Part shown: in pieces, positions 1 to 6,985 of the stretch
How the letters are laid out: the number at the start of each line of letters is the position of its first letter
How positions within the stretch are numbered: position 1 is the first letter of the stretch
Origin: an uncultured Prevotella sp.
Lineage (GTDB): Bacteria > Bacteroidota > Bacteroidia > Bacteroidales > Bacteroidaceae
NCBI GenBank assembly: GCA_937916075.1
Contig: CALGHW010000196.1
Location: forward strand, 1 to 9,350
Reading direction: 5' to 3'
DNA length: 9,350 bases
Translations under genes and position numbers: made by a program
Notes under the pieces: model-generated
Database searches by the model: none
What the model saw: only the letters and a program-made list of their open reading frames with translations
What the model was told of the DNA's origin: nothing

Positions 1-2337
1 AGCGACGAGAGCAAGACCAACGACCGCATCGCCATCAGCTATGCCGGACGCGACAACACCCCGGTGGCCGTGAAGACCATCTACCCGGCCGACCACTCGC
101 AGATAGCCAAGATTGACAACAACAGCAACCCCGTATACCTCTCGTTCAACGCCAAGGTGACCACCACCGACACCGCCTCGGCGCAGCTCATCCGCACGGC
201 CGACAACACGGTCATCACGACCCTCACCGTCATGGCACAGGACACAGCCGTGGCCCTCTATCCCGCCGCCACACAGTATCTATATGACGGACAGGAATAT
301 AAGGTAGTGCTCAAGCAAGGCTCCGTGACCGACCTCACGGGCAACGGCGGCAACAACGAGCTGACCGTCAACTACCACGGCACTTATGTGCGTGAACTGT
401 CGGAAAACAAGGACTCACTCTTCTTTGACGACTTCAGCAATGTGTCGCAGTCGCTCAACAACTGGATGCGCTATGAGGGCGACCACCGCACACCGGTAGC
501 CGCCATGGAGGCCATGCAGTTTGACGCCGACAACCAGCCCTGGAACTTCTCCATCCGCGACAACGACAAGTCAAGCGACTACTGTGCCGGCTCCCACTCG
601 ATGTACACCCCGGCCGGACAGAGCGATGACTGGATGGTCATCCCGCAGATAGAGGGGACCGACGCCTACTACACCCTCTCGTTTGACGCACAGAGCTACA
701 AGAAGAACAAGAAGGACACCCTGCGCGTCATGGTATGGGCCACCGACGAGAACTTCCAGGAGATGACCCAGACCACCATCAGCCGCATCAAGAAAGAGGG
801 CAAAATGATATTCTGCGAGCAGCTCAACCCGGGACTGACCGAGGAAGACCTCGACGACGACTGGACCCGCTATGCCGTTGATCTGAAGGACTATGCAGGC
901 AAGAAGGTCTATATCGCCTTCTGGAACAACAACGACGACCAGAGCGCCATCTTCGTGGACAATGTGCTGGTGAAGCACAACGTGAAGTACACCATGGCCC
1001 TGAGCAACGAGGCCTCAGTGGTTAACCAGGACGCCGTGGACATCAAGGGACGGCTCACCGTCAAGGCACAGGATGACACTTACAGCAGTATCAGCCTGAC
1101 CCTCCGCGACGCCGACGGCAACGCCATCAGCACCTTCAGCCAGAGCGGGCTGAGCCTCACGGCCGGCAGCAACGTGGACTTCAGCTTCAGCAAGCCCCTG
1201 CCGCTGACCATCGGTGAGGACAACAAGTTCAGCATCAGCGTGCAGCTCGACAATTACACCGACGTGGTGAAGAGCAATGTGAAGAGCCTCACGTTTAAGC
1301 CGCTGCGCCGCGTGGTGCTCGAGGAGTTCACCGGAACCACCTGCCCCAACTGTCCGCTGGGCATCCTGGCCATCGAGCGCATGAAGGAGCAATATAAAGA
1401 CCGGTTTATCCCCGTGTCCATCCACACCTACACAGGCGACCCCTATGCCTCAGGCCTCACGGGCTACTCCAGCTTCCTCGGCCTCACGGCAGCCCCGTCG
1501 GGCATCATCGACCGGTGTGGCGACATCACCTCGCCCATGTGGCGCAACCCCGGCACGGCACGTTATGAGTTCAGCAACGGAGCCACCCTCTGGGCTGACT
1601 ACGTGGCACGCGACTTCGACACACCCACCGACATGGAACTGACACTTGGCGACATCACCATCGACGATCTGAACAGCAACTTCAGTGTGCCCGTGTCCAT
1701 CCGCTCGGCCCTGAACGCCAAAAACCAGAACATCAACGTGTTTGTGACCGTGGTGGAAGACAGCATCGTCGCCTCACAGTCGAACAACCTGTATAGCTCG
1801 ACCGACCCCGCCCTCGGAGACTGGGGCAAGAACGGAAAGTATAATTCAGGCGAGAACTACAACGTCATCCACAACGATGTGGCACGGGCCGTGTACGGCA
1901 CGTCATACAACGGCACACCCGGTCTGTTCAGCCAGACGCTCAACGCCGGCGAGACCTACAGCAACACGGTAACCGTGAAGCTGCCCACCAACGTTTTGGC
2001 CCTGAAGAACTGCAAGGCTGTCGTGATGCTCATCAACAGTGACAACGACCAGGTCATCAACGCCGGATTGGCTTATTTCGACCCCGACCGGGCCGCCGCA
2101 GGCATCAACACGGTGGGCCGCCAGCAACCGATAACCGTCAGACTGTCCGACGGCACCGTCAGCGTAGACGCCGGACAGGGCAACACCGTCAGTCTCTACA
2201 CCGTCAGCGGACAACTGCTCGGACAAGCCAAAGCCGACGGCACCGTGACCCTCAGCACAAGAGGTTATCGCGGCGCAGCCATCATCAAGGCGACAGGCAG
2301 CAACGGCAGCATCGTCAAGAAGCTGATTATCAAGTAA
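1..2337 (+). CDS. T9SS-sorted multidomain surface protein with Omp28-like domain (5' truncated)
   Basis: The reading frame is open from base 1, so the true start and signal peptide lie upstream; the GTG at 64 is only an internal codon. 778 residues are visible. In order (fragment numbering): the last strand of an earlier module (1-21); an Ig-like module (about 22-127); a choice-of-anchor J/cleaved-adhesin type jelly roll (about 138-326) with FFDDFS near its start, DDWMVIP in the middle and IFVDNV at its end; a beta-rich domain (about 327-433); an Omp28-related thioredoxin-like domain (about 436-695) with VVLEEFTGTTCPNCP, CPNC at 448-451 and a candidate cis-proline in TAAPSG; and a C-terminal type IX secretion sorting domain (about 700-778) with LYTVSGQLLG and terminal KKLIIK. 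I infer export by Sec, then outer-membrane passage and probable surface attachment by T9SS. The domain calls are firm, but substrate and role are unknown. A hairpin terminator follows the stop. Confidence 0.88.
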   Translation, partial: SDESKTNDRIAISYAGRDNTPVAVKTIYPADHSQIAKIDNNSNPVYLSFNAKVTTTDTASAQLIRTADNTVITTLTVMAQDTAVALYPAATQYLYDGQEYKVVLKQGSVTDLTGNGGNNELTVNYHGTYVRELSENKDSLFFDDFSNVSQSLNNWMRYEGDHRTPVAAMEAMQFDADNQPWNFSIRDNDKSSDYCAGSHSMYTPAGQSDDWMVIPQIEGTDAYYTLSFDAQSYKKNKKDTLRVMVWATDENFQEMTQTTISRIKKEGKMIFCEQLNPGLTEEDLDDDWTRYAVDLKDYAGKKVYIAFWNNNDDQSAIFVDNVLVKHNVKYTMALSNEASVVNQDAVDIKGRLTVKAQDDTYSSISLTLRDADGNAISTFSQSGLSLTAGSNVDFSFSKPLPLTIGEDNKFSISVQLDNYTDVVKSNVKSLTFKPLRRVVLEEFTGTTCPNCPLGILAIERMKEQYKDRFIPVSIHTYTGDPYASGLTGYSSFLGLTAAPSGIIDRCGDITSPMWRNPGTARYEFSNGATLWADYVARDFDTPTDMELTLGDITIDDLNSNFSVPVSIRSALNAKNQNINVFVTVVEDSIVASQSNNLYSSTDPALGDWGKNGKYNSGENYNVIHNDVARAVYGTSYNGTPGLFSQTLNAGETYSNTVTVKLPTNVLALKNCKAVVMLINSDNDQVINAGLAYFDPDRAAAGINTVGRQQPITVRLSDGTVSVDAGQGNTVSLYTVSGQLLGQAKADGTVTLSTRGYRGAAIIKATGSNGSIVKKLIIK

Positions 2338-2353
2338 CGAAACACAACGACGA

Positions 2354-2404
2354 CGGGAAAGCTGCTACCCCTGAAAAGGTATACGGCTTTCCCGCCTTGT
2401 TTTT
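2354..2404 (+). terminator. Rho-independent terminator after the first surface-protein gene
   Basis: A perfect 9-bp stem, CGGGAAAGC (2354-2362) with GCTTTCCCG (2386-2394), encloses a smaller 4-bp stem, TACC (2366-2369) with GGTA (2378-2381). A T-rich tract TTGTTTTT (2397-2404) follows. It begins 16 bases after the stop of the upstream gene and ends 35 bases before the next start. This suggests the two surface-protein genes are separate transcripts or are linked only by read-through. Confidence 0.75.
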
Positions 2405-2439
2405 CAATCAATATATTTTCAACTCCAAACCCATCATTT

Positions 2440-5439
2440 ATGAAACAGACCAACACACTATCTGCTGCCAGCACAAAACTGCTGCGGATGTTGCTCCTGG
2501 CCGTGCTTGTCGTGATAGGCACCGCCAACGGACGGGCCGCCGACAAGACGCTCATCCAACTGGAGCTCAACAAGGACTATGCACTCGGCATGGACAACAC
2601 CTATTATTATTATGAAGCCACCGAGACAGGCCGCATCCAGTTGTCGGGCAACAGCACCGACCTGCCCGCCCTCTTCTCCGACGACACCTTCAGTCAATCG
2701 CTGTCCACCAACATATCGCCCGACCGCAAGTCGGCCACCTTCAACGTGGAGGCCGGAAAGACCTATTACCTGCTGGGCTTCTCGCTTAACTCGGGCAGCA
2801 CCTTCCGCGCCACCCTCCTACCACCCATCACCTCCCTCTCACTGGCCAAGGCCACACCTGAGGCAGGCAGCGTGCTCAACATCATCGACAACAGCTCCAT
2901 TTACCTCAGCTTCGACGAGGACGTGGACGACGAGGACGTGAAAGCCTCCATCTCAACCGGCGGCAAGACGGCCGACCTCACCGTGGAGACCACCAACAAC
3001 AGCCTCAAACTCTACATCAGAAAAACACTCTATGACTGGTATGCCAACGGAAGCCTGAAAGCGGGCGACAAAGTGACCCTGCAGTTGACCCATATCCACG
3101 CCGCAGACAACGATCAGCTGGTGTACGGCACCGACGGAACGCTGACCATCGACTATACAGCCGACAAGGCTCCCGTGGGACTTGTAGCCGCTCAGTCGAA
3201 GGTGCCCAGCGTGTTTAAGTCGTTCTGGGCCAAAGGCGACGAGGACGGCATCATCCGCCTCGTGTTCAGCGGCGACCTTCTGACCGACAACGCCCAACTC
3301 TACGCCAACCTGAACTATGGCAACCAGGACAACGGCGAATACTATACGGAAAAGCTGCCCGTCAAGGCCAGCGGCAACACCATTACCGTAGACCTGACCA
3401 ACAAGCAGCGCACACCGCAAACGATGATTCCCGGCGCCACCAACCAGTATAACACGGTGAATATCAAAATCGGCGGCGTGAAGGACGCCAACGGACAAAC
3501 CACCTACAGCGAACGCGACGGCTCAAACGGCTCGTACAACTATAACCTCACCATAGAGGATGTGACCGAAGACATCGCCTACGACTTCACACCCGTGGAC
3601 GGCGGAAGCATCGACAATACCGACAACGTGGAAATCTACCTCACCAGCAGCAAGGTGCTGGGCTATACCGGCGTGCGCTTTGACTACACCATCGGTGACC
3701 AGCGAAAGAGCGCCATCGTGGATAAAGCACAACTCACAGAGACGGCCGAAGACGACGGATGGGTCATCCTGGCTCCCGTACCAGCCGAAGTGAAAGACGG
3801 CAAGGCCAACGACGTAAAAGTGTCGCTCGACGGCCAGACATCGCTCGACGGTGCTTGGCACGAACAGGTGAGCGCCCATTACAATGTGGTGACATTCAGC
3901 ATCCAGGAACCCGCCTTCAGCGGAGCCGTGGAGACACTGCAGAAAGGCGACGCAGTGGAAGTGAACACCAATTATACCGACCGCATCGGAGCCGTGACCG
4001 TGGAACTGGTCAACCTCAACAGCGGCAAGACACTCATGGAGAGCCAATACATGACAGCCGAAAGCCAGTCAGGCAGCTATACCTACACACTAGAAGCCGA
4101 CTACACCCTGGCCAAGGGACAGACCTACGGAATGATATTCAAGGCTTATGCCTCACAAGAGGGCGATCTGACCGCCAAGACGGCAGCCGGTAGCGACACA
4201 CTCCAGATAGAGGGCAACACGGAAAGCGCCGACTATGACTGGGAGCCCGTGGCCGTAAGTCCCGAGACTGGCGAGACCGTGAAGACACTGGAAGAGATAG
4301 AACTGACCTTCGACGAGAATGTGGTCATCAATCCTAACGTGACCAACGAGATTACCGCCTTCTGCCTGGCCACGCGCCAGTCGATTAAGGGCACAGCCGA
4401 CGTGGACATGCTCGACAGCAAGAAGGTCATCATCACCTTTGAGAAGCCCATCACCGCCTCTACCGAAGGACAGACTGACGAATATTATGTAGACATTCCC
4501 GAAGGCCTTATCGGCAATGCCGACTTCGCCGCCTCTGAATACACTTCCGGCAAGGCCAACCCGATGCTCTCCTATACCTACACCGTGGGCGAGGAGTCTA
4601 CCGAACCCGACAAGGTGGTGGCCGACCCTGCCGACGGCAGTACCGTGAAGAGCCTGAAGCGCGTCGTCCTCGAGTTTGCCGACGCCACCGATGTGGGTCC
4701 GGCTTATGACGACAACCTGAAGATTGAGGTGCGCAACGAGGCTGGCGACGTGGTGTGTGAGGCTACCTCCGATGTAGACATGTCTATCGAGGAATACAAC
4801 AAGATACCCGTAGACCTCAACCAGGAAATCACAGCCGACGGTGTATACACCATCCACATCCCGGCCGGATTCTACCTGCTCAACGAAGGCGTGAAGGAAA
4901 GCTCAGAGATTACCCTGACCTATGCCGTGGGCAATGCGGTTATCCAGAAAGCCGTAGAGGCCGACCCCGCTGATGGAAGCACCGTGACCAGCCTGAAGGA
5001 CATCACGCTGACCTGGACCAAAGAGGAATCCGTGGGCCAGAACTATGATACCGACGAGCCCATCACCGTCACCGACGCCAAAGGCGAGACCGTGGCCACG
5101 GTAAGCAACAACACGGGCATCAACTTCGGACAGGAATTCAACCAGATGGTCATCACGCTCGACCAGGCCATCACCGCCGCAGGCACCTACACAGTGCATG
5201 TCCCGGCAGCCAAGTTTGCCTTGGGCGACGAGGGCGACCGCAACTCCGAGGCATTCACTCTCACCTATTACATCGGCACCAGCGACGGCATCAACACAGC
5301 CGTAAGCGCACAGGCCGGTGTATGGAACGTGTATACCGTCGGTGGCGTCAAGATAATGACCACTACCGACAAGGCCCAGCTGAGCAGCCTCGGCAAGGGT
5401 CTCTATATCATCAACGGCAAAAAGGTGATGGTGAAATAA
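2440..5439 (+). CDS. Secreted multi-Ig-like-domain protein with T9SS C-terminal sorting domain
   Basis: This is a complete 999-residue protein. The ATG at 2440 is chosen because it opens directly into a Sec signal peptide: a Lys/Arg-bearing N-terminus, a hydrophobic core LLLAVLVVIG (about 18-27), and a probable cleavage near GRAA (31-34). The mature part starts with a beta-rich domain (about 35-130). Ig-like modules follow, opening at about residues 138, 383, 490, 605, 728 and 841; most begin with a P-x-x-G-x-x-V/I signature, as in ADPADGSTV. Residues 245-375 form another beta-rich stretch I could not assign. The tail (949-999) has GINT, VYTVGGV, LGKGLYIING and terminal KKVMVK, a short T9SS type A sorting domain. 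Known for such tails: recognition by the Por secretion machinery and removal during surface attachment. No catalytic domain was recognised; an adhesive, scaffold or glycan-binding role is inference. Upstream lie a terminator and an A/T-rich leader without Shine-Dalgarno. Confidence 0.9.
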   Translation: MKQTNTLSAASTKLLRMLLLAVLVVIGTANGRAADKTLIQLELNKDYALGMDNTYYYYEATETGRIQLSGNSTDLPALFSDDTFSQSLSTNISPDRKSATFNVEAGKTYYLLGFSLNSGSTFRATLLPPITSLSLAKATPEAGSVLNIIDNSSIYLSFDEDVDDEDVKASISTGGKTADLTVETTNNSLKLYIRKTLYDWYANGSLKAGDKVTLQLTHIHAADNDQLVYGTDGTLTIDYTADKAPVGLVAAQSKVPSVFKSFWAKGDEDGIIRLVFSGDLLTDNAQLYANLNYGNQDNGEYYTEKLPVKASGNTITVDLTNKQRTPQTMIPGATNQYNTVNIKIGGVKDANGQTTYSERDGSNGSYNYNLTIEDVTEDIAYDFTPVDGGSIDNTDNVEIYLTSSKVLGYTGVRFDYTIGDQRKSAIVDKAQLTETAEDDGWVILAPVPAEVKDGKANDVKVSLDGQTSLDGAWHEQVSAHYNVVTFSIQEPAFSGAVETLQKGDAVEVNTNYTDRIGAVTVELVNLNSGKTLMESQYMTAESQSGSYTYTLEADYTLAKGQTYGMIFKAYASQEGDLTAKTAAGSDTLQIEGNTESADYDWEPVAVSPETGETVKTLEEIELTFDENVVINPNVTNEITAFCLATRQSIKGTADVDMLDSKKVIITFEKPITASTEGQTDEYYVDIPEGLIGNADFAASEYTSGKANPMLSYTYTVGEESTEPDKVVADPADGSTVKSLKRVVLEFADATDVGPAYDDNLKIEVRNEAGDVVCEATSDVDMSIEEYNKIPVDLNQEITADGVYTIHIPAGFYLLNEGVKESSEITLTYAVGNAVIQKAVEADPADGSTVTSLKDITLTWTKEESVGQNYDTDEPITVTDAKGETVATVSNNTGINFGQEFNQMVITLDQAITAAGTYTVHVPAAKFALGDEGDRNSEAFTLTYYIGTSDGINTAVSAQAGVWNVYTVGGVKIMTTTDKAQLSSLGKGLYIINGKKVMVK
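4621..5298 (+). repeat. Tandemly duplicated Ig-like module (two 339-bp units)
   Basis: Two adjacent units, 4621-4959 and 4960-5298, each encode 113 residues and both open with ADPADGSTV followed by SLK. Later positions also match: DVG or SVG before an acidic patch, DLNQEITADGVYTIHIPA against TLDQAITAAGTYTVHVPA, and EITLTY against AFTLTY near the end. The DNA has drifted mainly at third positions and by scattered substitutions, so this is an old in-frame duplication. It sits immediately before the sorting domain of the 999-residue protein. Confidence 0.8.
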
Positions 5440-5462
5440 ACCCATTATCCCAACCAACAACC

Positions 5463-5539
5463 ACCGGTGCCGAGAAGCGGACACACAACGACTTTTCCTT
5501 CCGAAAAGCACAGCCGTCCACTTCCCGGCACCGGTTTTT
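5463..5539 (+). terminator. Two-tier hairpin terminator after the Ig-like protein gene
   Basis: The outer arms 5463-5477 and 5521-5535 pair over 15 positions with one mismatch: ACCGGTGCCG pairs with CGGCACCGGT, then A faces C, then GAAG pairs with CTTC. After one further mismatch, GGAC (5479-5482) pairs with GTCC (5516-5519). A separate inner hairpin CTTTTC (5492-5497)/GAAAAG (5503-5508) has a 5-base loop. The outer stem runs straight into TTTTT (5535-5539). It starts 23 bases after the stop codon. The long span is unusual, but the GC-rich closing stem plus T-run is a normal terminator end. Confidence 0.72.
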
Positions 5540-5659
5540 CATGTCCGGACGACACACTACACAGCCACCGTTTTCCAGTTTTCGAGAAAAGAAGCAACCG
5601 ACAAATCTCTACAAAAACAAGGATAATCACCTGCAAAAGATGAAAAAGTCAGTGATAAA

Positions 5660-5691
5660 TTTCACTATATGCAAGAAAATCAGTAATTTTG
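5660..5691 (+). promoter_or_regulatory. Bacteroidetes-type promoter for the TPR-ribH operon
   Basis: TAATTTTG at 5684-5691 matches the Bacteroidetes -7 consensus TAnnTTTG exactly. A weak -33-like TTTC sits at 5660-5663, 20 bases upstream. Transcription would then begin near 5698, leaving an AT-rich leader of roughly 35 bases before the ATG at 5732. That leader is A-rich (runs of A5 and A6) and has no Shine-Dalgarno, as is usual in this phylum. The weak upstream half and the lack of start-site data limit confidence. Apart from the terminator hairpin, this promoter and the palindrome overlapping it, I see nothing else in the 5440-5731 spacer. Confidence 0.6.
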
Positions 5692-5731
5692 TCCTCGCTT
5701 TTTATTGCAAATAAAAAATCAAAAATAAAAA

Positions 5732-6412
5732 ATGGCAAATAACCAAACGCACAAGGACTCGCTCAATGTCAGCGAGTCACTGAACAAGTCAGAGGCTTTC
5801 TTCGAGAAATACAAGAAAGCCATCATCTACGGAGTGATTGCAATCATCGTCATCATCGCCGGAGTCATCGTCTACAACACGTATGTGGCCGCCCCCCGTC
5901 AGGAGAAGGCAAGCACCACGCTGGCCAAGGGCCAGGAGTATTTCGACAACGAGCAATTTGACAAGGCCCTCAACGGTGACGGTGCCACTTACCCCGGATT
6001 CGTCGCTATAGCCAACGACTACAGCAGCACTGACGCAGGCAACCTGGCCAACCTCTATGCCGGTCTCTGCTACGCCCAACTGGGCAAATGGAACGAGGCC
6101 GCCAACTATTTGGAGAAGTTTGACACCAAGGGCGACCAGATGATCAGTCCCGCCGCCACAGCCGCCTTAGGCAACGCCTACGCTCACCTCAACCAGCTCG
6201 ACAAGGCTGTCAGCCTGCTGACAGAAGCCGCCAAGAAGGCCGACAACAACAGTCTGTCGCCCACCTTCCTCATCCAGGCCGGAGAAATACTGGAGAGCCA
6301 GGGCAAGAAGGACGAGGCCCTCAAGCTGTATCAGGAGATTAAGGAGAAGTACTTCAACTCCATGCAATATCAGACTATCGACAAGTATATCGAACGTGCT
6401 ACAACAAAATAA
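5732..6412 (+). CDS. Membrane-anchored tetratricopeptide repeat protein
   Basis: This 226-residue protein has one transmembrane segment (about 30-52, IIYGVIAIIVIIAGVIVY) preceded by the basic EKYKK. By the positive-inside rule the N-terminus is cytoplasmic and the rest periplasmic. The soluble part carries TPR-like helical pairs at about 62-80, 104-131 (LANLYAGLCYAQLGKWNEAANYLEKF), 142-170 (TAALGNAYAHLNQLDKAVSLLTEA) and 177-208 (FLIQAGEILESQGKKDEALKLYQEI). The architecture resembles YfgM-type proteins, which assist SecYEG and periplasmic chaperones in proteobacteria; transferring that role here is inference. The start at 5732 is preceded by an A-rich leader and a good promoter. The stop is 2 bases before the ribH ATG, so the two are surely co-transcribed and probably translationally coupled. 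TPRs are generic protein-binding repeats, so no specific partner can be named. Confidence 0.9.
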   Translation: MANNQTHKDSLNVSESLNKSEAFFEKYKKAIIYGVIAIIVIIAGVIVYNTYVAAPRQEKASTTLAKGQEYFDNEQFDKALNGDGATYPGFVAIANDYSSTDAGNLANLYAGLCYAQLGKWNEAANYLEKFDTKGDQMISPAATAALGNAYAHLNQLDKAVSLLTEAAKKADNNSLSPTFLIQAGEILESQGKKDEALKLYQEIKEKYFNSMQYQTIDKYIERATTK

Positions 6413-6414
6413 CC

Positions 6415-6891
6415 ATGGCAACAGCACTTCACAACCTGTCAGACTATAATTCGGCCACAGTGCCCGACGCCAGCAACATGTGCTTCGGCATCGTGGTGGC
6501 CGAGTGGAACCCGGAAATCACAGGAGCCCTGCTCAACGGCGCCGTAAGCACCCTCGAAAAGCACGGGGCCCTGCCGGAGAATATCCATGTCAAGACCGTA
6601 CCGGGCAGCTTTGAGCTGATTTACGGAGCACATCAGATGACGCTCAACGGCAGTTTTGACGCCATCATCATCCTGGGCAGCGTCATCCGGGGAGAGACAC
6701 CCCACTTCGACTACATTTGCCAAGGTGTGACCGCCGGCATCGCACGCCTCAACACCACCAGCGAGATTCCTATCATCTACGGTCTGCTGACCACGGAAGA
6801 CCTGCAGCAGGCTAAAGACCGTAGTGGTGGCCGACTGGGCAACAAGGGTGATGAGTGTGCTATCGACGCTATCAAAATGGCCAAGTTCTAA
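6415..6891 (+). CDS. ribH: 6,7-dimethyl-8-ribityllumazine synthase
   Basis: Lumazine synthase is the penultimate riboflavin enzyme. It condenses 5-amino-6-ribitylaminouracil with 3,4-dihydroxy-2-butanone 4-phosphate in the cytoplasm. At 158 residues it has the usual length and complete family landmarks: FGIVVAEWNPEIT (24-36), where the aromatic W31 sits at the pyrimidine-stacking position; VPGSFE (62-67); the active-site loop GSVIRGETPHFDY (88-100) with catalytic-type His97; IIYGLLTTEDLQQA (120-133); and the phosphate-binding SGGRLGNKGDE (137-147). The family forms pentamers or 60-mer capsids; which applies here cannot be read from sequence. The ATG lies 2 bases after the TPR gene's stop, and the gene ends in tandem TAA TAA followed by a strong terminator. 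No other rib gene and no FMN riboswitch is visible, so the rest of the pathway must be elsewhere. Confidence 0.97.
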   Translation: MATALHNLSDYNSATVPDASNMCFGIVVAEWNPEITGALLNGAVSTLEKHGALPENIHVKTVPGSFELIYGAHQMTLNGSFDAIIILGSVIRGETPHFDYICQGVTAGIARLNTTSEIPIIYGLLTTEDLQQAKDRSGGRLGNKGDECAIDAIKMAKF

Positions 6892-6911
6892 TAACTTCAG
6901 GATAGATTCAC

Positions 6912-6954
6912 AAGTGGCGAGCTTTCTCACAGAGAAGCTCGCCACTTTTATTTT
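6912..6954 (+). terminator. Rho-independent terminator of the TPR-ribH operon
   Basis: A perfect 13-bp stem, AAGTGGCGAGCTT (6912-6924) with AAGCTCGCCACTT (6935-6947), has a 10-base loop and runs into TTTATTTT. It begins 20 bases after the ribH stop. The T-rich side faces the plus direction only. On the minus strand the sequence beyond the stem is not T-rich, so this terminator chiefly serves ribH. Confidence 0.88.
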
Positions 6955-6962
6955 ATACAAAT

Positions 6963-6985
6963 ATGATGACGGCTTGCCGCATCAT
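6963..6985 (-). terminator. Candidate hairpin at the end of the helicase gene
   Basis: ATGATG (6963-6968) pairs with CATCAT (6980-6985), and CGG (6970-6972) with CCG (6977-6979), leaving one bulged A and a 4-base loop. On the minus strand the hairpin contains the helicase stop codon (6982-6984) and is followed only by ATTTGTATAAAA, a poor T-tract. It may be a weak terminator or 3'-end stabiliser for the convergent gene, or chance. Confidence 0.35.

Noticed and set aside
571..1425. Minus-strand open frames of about 135 codons within the first surface-protein gene
   Set aside because: Their low-complexity Val/Leu/Gly-rich translations mirror the sense coding sequence; no domain, promoter or leader supports them.
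2412..2419. TATATTTT as a -7 element for the 999-residue protein gene
   Set aside because: It matches TAnnTTTG in all but the last base, but no -33 element sits at the right distance and the site falls directly after the terminator T-tract. Too weak to annotate.
2953..5511. Several minus-strand frames (174 to 234 codons) within the 999-residue protein gene
   Set aside because: Same reason: the sense strand has a signal peptide, modules and sorting tail, while the antisense translations resemble no family.
5640..5714. Small plus-strand frame of 24 codons (MKKSVINFTICKK...) just before the TPR gene
   Set aside because: It looks like a possible leader peptide, but it spans the candidate promoter, so it would lie mostly upstream of the transcription start. 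Its lysine/aromatic composition fits AT-rich spacer DNA.
6415..6891. FMN riboswitch control of ribH
   Set aside because: There are only 2 bases between the TPR stop and the ribH start, and the roughly 35-base leader of the operon is far too short and AT-rich for an FMN aptamer.
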